This document shows, one piece after another, positions 60,067-64,000 of a stretch of 64,000 nt of DNA. A program made the translations under genes and the position numbers. How positions within the stretch are numbered: the stretch's first letter is position 1; each line of letters begins with the position of its first letter. The notes beneath the pieces were generated by a model. The model was not told the DNA's origin. It worked only from the letters and a program-made list of their open reading frames with translations, and made no database searches. The stretch comes from Terriglobia bacterium (GTDB lineage: Bacteria > Acidobacteriota > Terriglobia > Terriglobales > Acidobacteriaceae), in assembly GCA_020072815.1 (NCBI GenBank), contig JAIQGE010000008.1:62001-126000 (forward strand). The letters run 5' to 3'.

Positions 60067-61062
60067 ATGAACAGACGAACCCTTCTCGCTCACCGACATT
60101 GGTTTCTCTTGGCAACGCTCTTTTCCGTGGCCGCCTTCGGGGCTACGCAAGAATTGCCCAGCCCTCAGCAATTGGTCCAGGCGTCGAACAGCGCCACCGA
60201 TCTCGCCGAGACTGGGCCCTATCGCCTGCAAGCCACGGTAGTGGTCTTTGAGTCGGGAAGAAAAGTAGGAACCGGCCACCTTACCCTTGACCGCGACGGC
60301 GACAACGTTCGCGAGGAAATGAGCTTTACCGATTACCAGGAAACCACGGTCATCACGGGCGGCAGGCTTTCTCTGGTGCGCAAGCCGGTGGTGCCTTTGC
60401 GCTTCGTGGAGCGGATACGCAAGCTTGACCGCCTTTGGATCATCACGCTGCCGGCTGCGGCCGTTGCCGGAGCAGCCAAGCAACAAACGGTGCACGACTC
60501 GCCCGCAATTTGCTTTGATCTGAAGCTGGACAAGCAATCGAGCATGCGCTCTTGCTTTGATCCAGCCAGCAAGTTGCTCATCAGCCATGAAACTAAAACC
60601 TTGGCAGACAGCCCTACGGTCCTGTTTTCCGACTACCAGCCGTTCGCCGGCAAGAAATATCCTGCAACAGTTCGCTCTCTCACTCATGCCGGGAAGCCGG
60701 TAGTTGAAGCACACGACATTACTTTGACGGCCATGCAGTTTGAGCCCGATCATTTCAAGCCCTTGCCCGGCGGCCTTGAGTACCGCACATGCCGTGATAT
60801 GCAGCCACCCCGGGTGACCAGCACAGTGGAGCCACATTATCCTCCGTTGGCCCGCCAAGCTCACATCCAGGGTGTTGTCAGCATTCTGGCCATCATCGGG
60901 ACTGACGGCAAACTAACGCCAACTGAGGTGCTGCGTGGGCATCCCATCCTGGCAAAGGCAAGTCTCGAAGCATTGCGGGAATGGAAATACGTCCCTGCCA
61001 TGTGCCCTGACGGTCCGGTAGCAACGGAAACCGAGCTCCGGATCGAATTTCACATGATGTGA
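60067..61062 (+). CDS. Secreted TonB_C-domain protein, copy 1
   Basis: 331 residues: signal-type N-terminus (HWFLLATLFSVAAFGATQ), a beta-rich middle (about 35-240) and a C-terminal TonB_C-like domain (about 248-331; VEPHYPPLARQAHIQGVVSILAIIGTDGK, ASLEALREWKYVPAM). The middle region (AATDLAETGPYRLQATVVVFESG) resembles that of the downstream paralogue. It has no membrane anchor beyond the signal peptide and no Pro-rich spacer, so it is unlikely to span the periplasm as energy transducer. Its partner receptor is unknown. Confidence 0.75.
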   Translation: MNRRTLLAHRHWFLLATLFSVAAFGATQELPSPQQLVQASNSATDLAETGPYRLQATVVVFESGRKVGTGHLTLDRDGDNVREEMSFTDYQETTVITGGRLSLVRKPVVPLRFVERIRKLDRLWIITLPAAAVAGAAKQQTVHDSPAICFDLKLDKQSSMRSCFDPASKLLISHETKTLADSPTVLFSDYQPFAGKKYPATVRSLTHAGKPVVEAHDITLTAMQFEPDHFKPLPGGLEYRTCRDMQPPRVTSTVEPHYPPLARQAHIQGVVSILAIIGTDGKLTPTEVLRGHPILAKASLEALREWKYVPAMCPDGPVATETELRIEFHMM

Positions 61063-61153
61063 CCGCCTGTGCAAAATCTGCTGGCTTGCGTCGCTCTAAA
61101 GATTTACACTCGTGCGCTGCTCCTGCGTATAGGGAAATCAGGGGCCACTGCCT

Positions 61154-62173
61154 ATGAAAACCAAAATCTTCTTGTTCGCGATGGTGAGCGTCATCGTGTG
61201 CCTTTTCTTCGCGTCCATGAGCGCCGCCCAGGACGCCGACGCCCGCCAGTTGCTCCAGTCCGCCCATGATGTCTCCGGACTCGCCCCGCTGCTGCCCTAT
61301 GAACTTCATGCCGTGGTGGTGATCAATCCTGGCGCGCCAAATCAGAAGAAAGGCCAGATCGTCATTTATCGCGACCAGGGCCGCTCGCGCACCGACCTGC
61401 AGGTGGAAGACTATCGCGAACTCAAGATCACCCTCGGCGGCAAGCTTTACGTCGCGCGCTCCACTCCCATGCCCATTCCCGGCCTGGGACACCTGGCGGA
61501 AACCGACCGCGCCTGGGACCGCATGGCCGAAGACGGCGACGCCAAGCTCAGCGACGTCTCCCACAAGAAGGTCCAGAACATCGCGGCCAATTGTTTTGAA
61601 GTGAAAGCCCTGGACAAGCACCGGTTATGTTTTGATCCGGCCCGAAAAGTCCTGCTGCAAAAGCTTGACCAGCACTTTGCCTGGGAGTTCTCTGACTACT
61701 CTGCGGTGAGCGGCAGCCAAAATTTGTTCCCGCACAAGATCACCGTACTGGTGGAGCTGGAGAAGTCTGAAAAACCGGTCGTGATCGTGCAGGAAATTGA
61801 AGTCCGTCATGTGCGATATCCCGACAACGCCTTTGCCGTGCCCGAGCACTCCCTGGAATTTGAGACCTGCGAAAACCTGCAACCCGCCAAGCCGCTGCAA
61901 TCGCCGCACCCGGATTTTGGTCAGAGCGTGATCCGCAGAAATTTTGCCGCCGGTCAGGTGAATGTGTACGGCATTGTTGACAAGGAAGGAAAAGTCCAGA
62001 AGGTACAAGTGCTCTCTTCCGATGCGGACGTGCAGCAGGCCGTGCGCGAGGCCCTGAAGCAATGGCGCTACTCGCCCGCCATGTGCGGTCCAACTCCGGT
62101 GGCTACGGAACGCGAGATTCAGATTCCGTTCTTCGAGTTCGAAGGCCAGGCCAGCGGCCGACGTTCGCGATAA
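61154..62173 (+). CDS. Secreted TonB_C-domain protein, copy 2
   Basis: 339-residue paralogue of the preceding gene: signal peptide (MKTKIFLFAMVSVIVCLFFASMSAAQ), the same middle domain (LLPYELHAVVVINPGA, DYRELKITLGGKLYVAR, CFEVKALDKHRLCFDPA) and TonB_C end (QVNVYGIVDKEGKVQKVQVL, VREALKQWRYSPAMCGPTPV). A Cys pair (NCFEV ... RLCFD) is shared by both copies. The two genes lie in tandem and are probably a duplicated envelope unit of unknown role. Confidence 0.75.
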   Translation: MKTKIFLFAMVSVIVCLFFASMSAAQDADARQLLQSAHDVSGLAPLLPYELHAVVVINPGAPNQKKGQIVIYRDQGRSRTDLQVEDYRELKITLGGKLYVARSTPMPIPGLGHLAETDRAWDRMAEDGDAKLSDVSHKKVQNIAANCFEVKALDKHRLCFDPARKVLLQKLDQHFAWEFSDYSAVSGSQNLFPHKITVLVELEKSEKPVVIVQEIEVRHVRYPDNAFAVPEHSLEFETCENLQPAKPLQSPHPDFGQSVIRRNFAAGQVNVYGIVDKEGKVQKVQVLSSDADVQQAVREALKQWRYSPAMCGPTPVATEREIQIPFFEFEGQASGRRSR

Positions 62174-62234
62174 AGACCCGCCCATCGGCGGACAGAGTTC
62201 TTTCGGCGCATTGAAATCTGAGACGGCCCTCGGC

Positions 62235-64000
62235 CTAGAGCGGCTTCACTCCCAGAGCCCGGTCCAGATCGGCCACCTGGTACACTACGCCGTCTTTCAC
62301 CACGGTTTTCACTTTGTAAATATCGCTGACGTGGGCTGCCGGATCGCCGTCCACCAGAATCACGTCGGCCAGTTTGCCGGGCGCGATGCTGCCCAGCTCT
62401 TTGTCGAGCTTCATGACCCGCGCCGCGCCCAGCGTGGCCAGTTGCAGGACTTTGGGAGCGGGAATGCCCGCCGCTTCGTACAGCACCAGTTCGCGATGCA
62501 ACGAAAACCCGGCGAGCGAATCCGTGCCGGCGACAATGGGAATTCCGGCATCGTAAAACGCCTTGGCCATCTTCAGCATCTGCTGGAAGGAATCTTTGTA
62601 GCGCTGGTCCTGGCCCTCAGGAGCAGCTAGGCCGCCGTACAGGAATCCGCGGCGAATCTGCGCCGGCATGCGGTCCGCCACCGTGGCATAACTTGCGGAT
62701 ATAACACCCGGCCGGCTCGTGAGCATGTTTTCGAAAACCATCAGCGTGGGATCCACCACCGTCTTGTGTTCCTGCAGCAGGCGAATGAAAGCCTTGACCT
62801 GCGCGGACGCCGGATCAATCTCCGCGCCGTGCGCCGCCACCTCCGTAAAGCGCGCGGGCGTGCGCGTATCTTTCACCTGCGGCATAAAGTTGAGGAAGAC
62901 AAAATTCATGTGCTGCATTTCGTCAGCGCCGGCGCGGACGAACTGCTCCGCAATCATGCCCGAAGGAACATGGCCGCTGAGCTGCATCCCATGGTCGTGC
63001 GCCATCTGGGCGATCTTCGGCACCAACTCCGGCTTGAGCGAGCTATAGACCTTGATCTGCACGTAGCCCAGGCGCGCGTAGTTGTCCACGGCCTTTTTGG
63101 CTTCTTCTTCGTTGTCGGCAAAAACTTTGGTGGGGCCCTGGTACGGGCCGCGGCCGTCAATAAAACCGGCCATCACCACGCGCGGACCAATCTCCGTGCC
63201 CTGGCTGAAGCGTTCGCGCAGCTTGAGCGGCGCATCAGTGTCATTGGCCAGATCGCGGACGGAGGTGACTCCGGCGGCCATGTGCAGCAGCCCGTCATTG
63301 GGCTGGATGTGCACGTGCATGTCCCACAGCCCCGGCATCAGGGTCTTGCCGGCGGCGTCAATCACTTCAGCATTTTTCGGGATGGCCACTTTGCCGTCAG
63401 CGCCCGCGGCGGCGATCCTGTTGCCGGTAATCACCACCGTGCTGTTGAGGCGTGACTGCGCGGTTTCCGAGTCAAAGAGCCTGGCGTGCGTGAAGACCAG
63501 CGCTCCCTCAGGTTTGTGCGACAGAGTGCGGGCCAGCTCTCCGGAGCGGTCTTCCTGCAGCTTGTCCTGGGCTTTGAGCAGCGGCTCCACCACAGACTCA
63601 AAACCTTCCGGAACAAGTGACGACCAGGAGGCGATGCTGGCGTAGAGCTTGCCGTCATCAATCAGCCAGAAGGGATAGGGCGTAAAATCCAGGCCGCTGA
63701 TTTCGTACAGCGTGAAGGTGTGCGGCTTGCCGCCGGCTTCCAGCTTCATCTCGCTGCGCTTCTGCAGTGTTGCCTGGCCCGAAGGCAGCAGTGGCAGCGA
63801 CTGTCCCGGAGCGCGCAGCAGGGCACGCACCATCTGCGCGCCGTCCTCCGGCGTGCCGGAGAGCGAAACATAGTAGGCCCCGCCGGCGGCCTGCTTCTCA
63901 CCCTGCTCTGAGCGGTTCTTCCACGCGGCTTTGCCCTGGGCCACAGAAAAATGCTCTTCCACCTGGGCCTTCATGTAGTCGTTGCCGGTATTGTCCATGG
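62235..64000 (-). CDS. Secreted-type amidohydrolase, 5' end outside window
   Basis: About 588 residues visible; the frame stays open to the right edge of the window, and MDNTGNDYMKAQ does not look like a start, so the N-terminus is probably missing. An N-terminal domain of about 190 residues (VSLSGTPEDGAQMVRALLRA, HTFTLYEISGLDFTPYPFWLI) precedes the catalytic barrel with HxH in LWDMHVHIQP, later metal/catalytic residues in GTDSLAG, and the same GSIAPGKLADVILVDGDP end as the first gene in the window. It is an imidazolonepropionase-like hydrolase of unknown substrate. Confidence 0.9.
   Translation of the reverse strand, partial: MDNTGNDYMKAQVEEHFSVAQGKAAWKNRSEQGEKQAAGGAYYVSLSGTPEDGAQMVRALLRAPGQSLPLLPSGQATLQKRSEMKLEAGGKPHTFTLYEISGLDFTPYPFWLIDDGKLYASIASWSSLVPEGFESVVEPLLKAQDKLQEDRSGELARTLSHKPEGALVFTHARLFDSETAQSRLNSTVVITGNRIAAAGADGKVAIPKNAEVIDAAGKTLMPGLWDMHVHIQPNDGLLHMAAGVTSVRDLANDTDAPLKLRERFSQGTEIGPRVVMAGFIDGRGPYQGPTKVFADNEEEAKKAVDNYARLGYVQIKVYSSLKPELVPKIAQMAHDHGMQLSGHVPSGMIAEQFVRAGADEMQHMNFVFLNFMPQVKDTRTPARFTEVAAHGAEIDPASAQVKAFIRLLQEHKTVVDPTLMVFENMLTSRPGVISASYATVADRMPAQIRRGFLYGGLAAPEGQDQRYKDSFQQMLKMAKAFYDAGIPIVAGTDSLAGFSLHRELVLYEAAGIPAPKVLQLATLGAARVMKLDKELGSIAPGKLADVILVDGDPAAHVSDIYKVKTVVKDGVVYQVADLDRALGVKPL

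Noticed and set aside
1-64000. tRNA or rRNA genes
   Set aside because: No cloverleaf with a GTTCRA-type T-loop or rRNA landmark was seen by eye; a tRNAscan-SE run would settle it.

Overview
The window reads as chromosomal DNA from an acidobacterium, most likely of the Terriglobia group. This is an inference, and no 16S gene is present to confirm it. The clues are the high G+C, the dense housekeeping genes mixed with secreted proteins typical of that phylum (lactonase-type beta-propeller lipoprotein, TonB_C-domain proteins, DUF11-repeat exoprotein with an internal CGGGSS stretch, DUF885 and M48 peptidases, amidohydrolases), and many short palindromic intergenic repeats. No tRNA, rRNA, CRISPR array, transposase or prophage gene was recognised.

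Layout. 0-7 kb: the 3' end of an amidohydrolase, a small membrane protein, a beta-barrel protein, a beta-propeller lipoprotein, a double TonB_C protein, an AsmA-like protein and a SurA-type chaperone/isomerase, together an envelope block. 7-10 kb: two tandem secreted cupin proteins and an M48 CAAX-type protease. 10-14.2 kb: tilS, an hpt-like gene and ftsH, closed by a clear terminator. 14.4-20 kb: a LURP-one-like protein, selD, a DUF2393-like protein, pmbA and tldD. selD is itself a selenoprotein gene: its true start lies upstream of an in-frame TGA (Sec18) followed by a candidate bSECIS hairpin. 20-26.8 kb: an 1175-residue DUF11 exoprotein, a protein with a PD-(D/E)XK-like core and a UvrC-like protein. 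27-29 kb: a PIN-toxin module with an unfamiliar 230-residue partner, and a DnaC-like ATPase. 29.5-33.8 kb: a large malate synthase-like enzyme, two small envelope proteins and rpmE. 33.9-34.8 kb: overlapping genes for a HEPN-like and a nuclease-like protein. 34.9-41.4 kb: DUF885 peptidase, galU, a Trm112-like zinc protein, folD, coaE and an HtrA protease. 41.5-45.3 kb: a GAF protein, then a low-G+C island with a Hachiman-type defence system (hamA and a frameshifted hamB). 45.9-64 kb: secreted and membrane proteins, ggt, a TIM-barrel isomerase, asnS, rocF, two zinc-ribbon DUF2569 proteins, ddl, a broken VOC gene, efp-acyP-apt, two TonB_C-domain paralogues and the 3' part of a second amidohydrolase.

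The accessory content that stands out is three small modules that look like defence or toxin-antitoxin loci (26.9-28.1, 33.9-34.8 and 42.1-45.3 kb). Two have lower G+C than their neighbours and the third has an AT-rich promoter region. Several repeat families also extend into coding ends. Family assignments were made by reading motifs only; no database search was possible.
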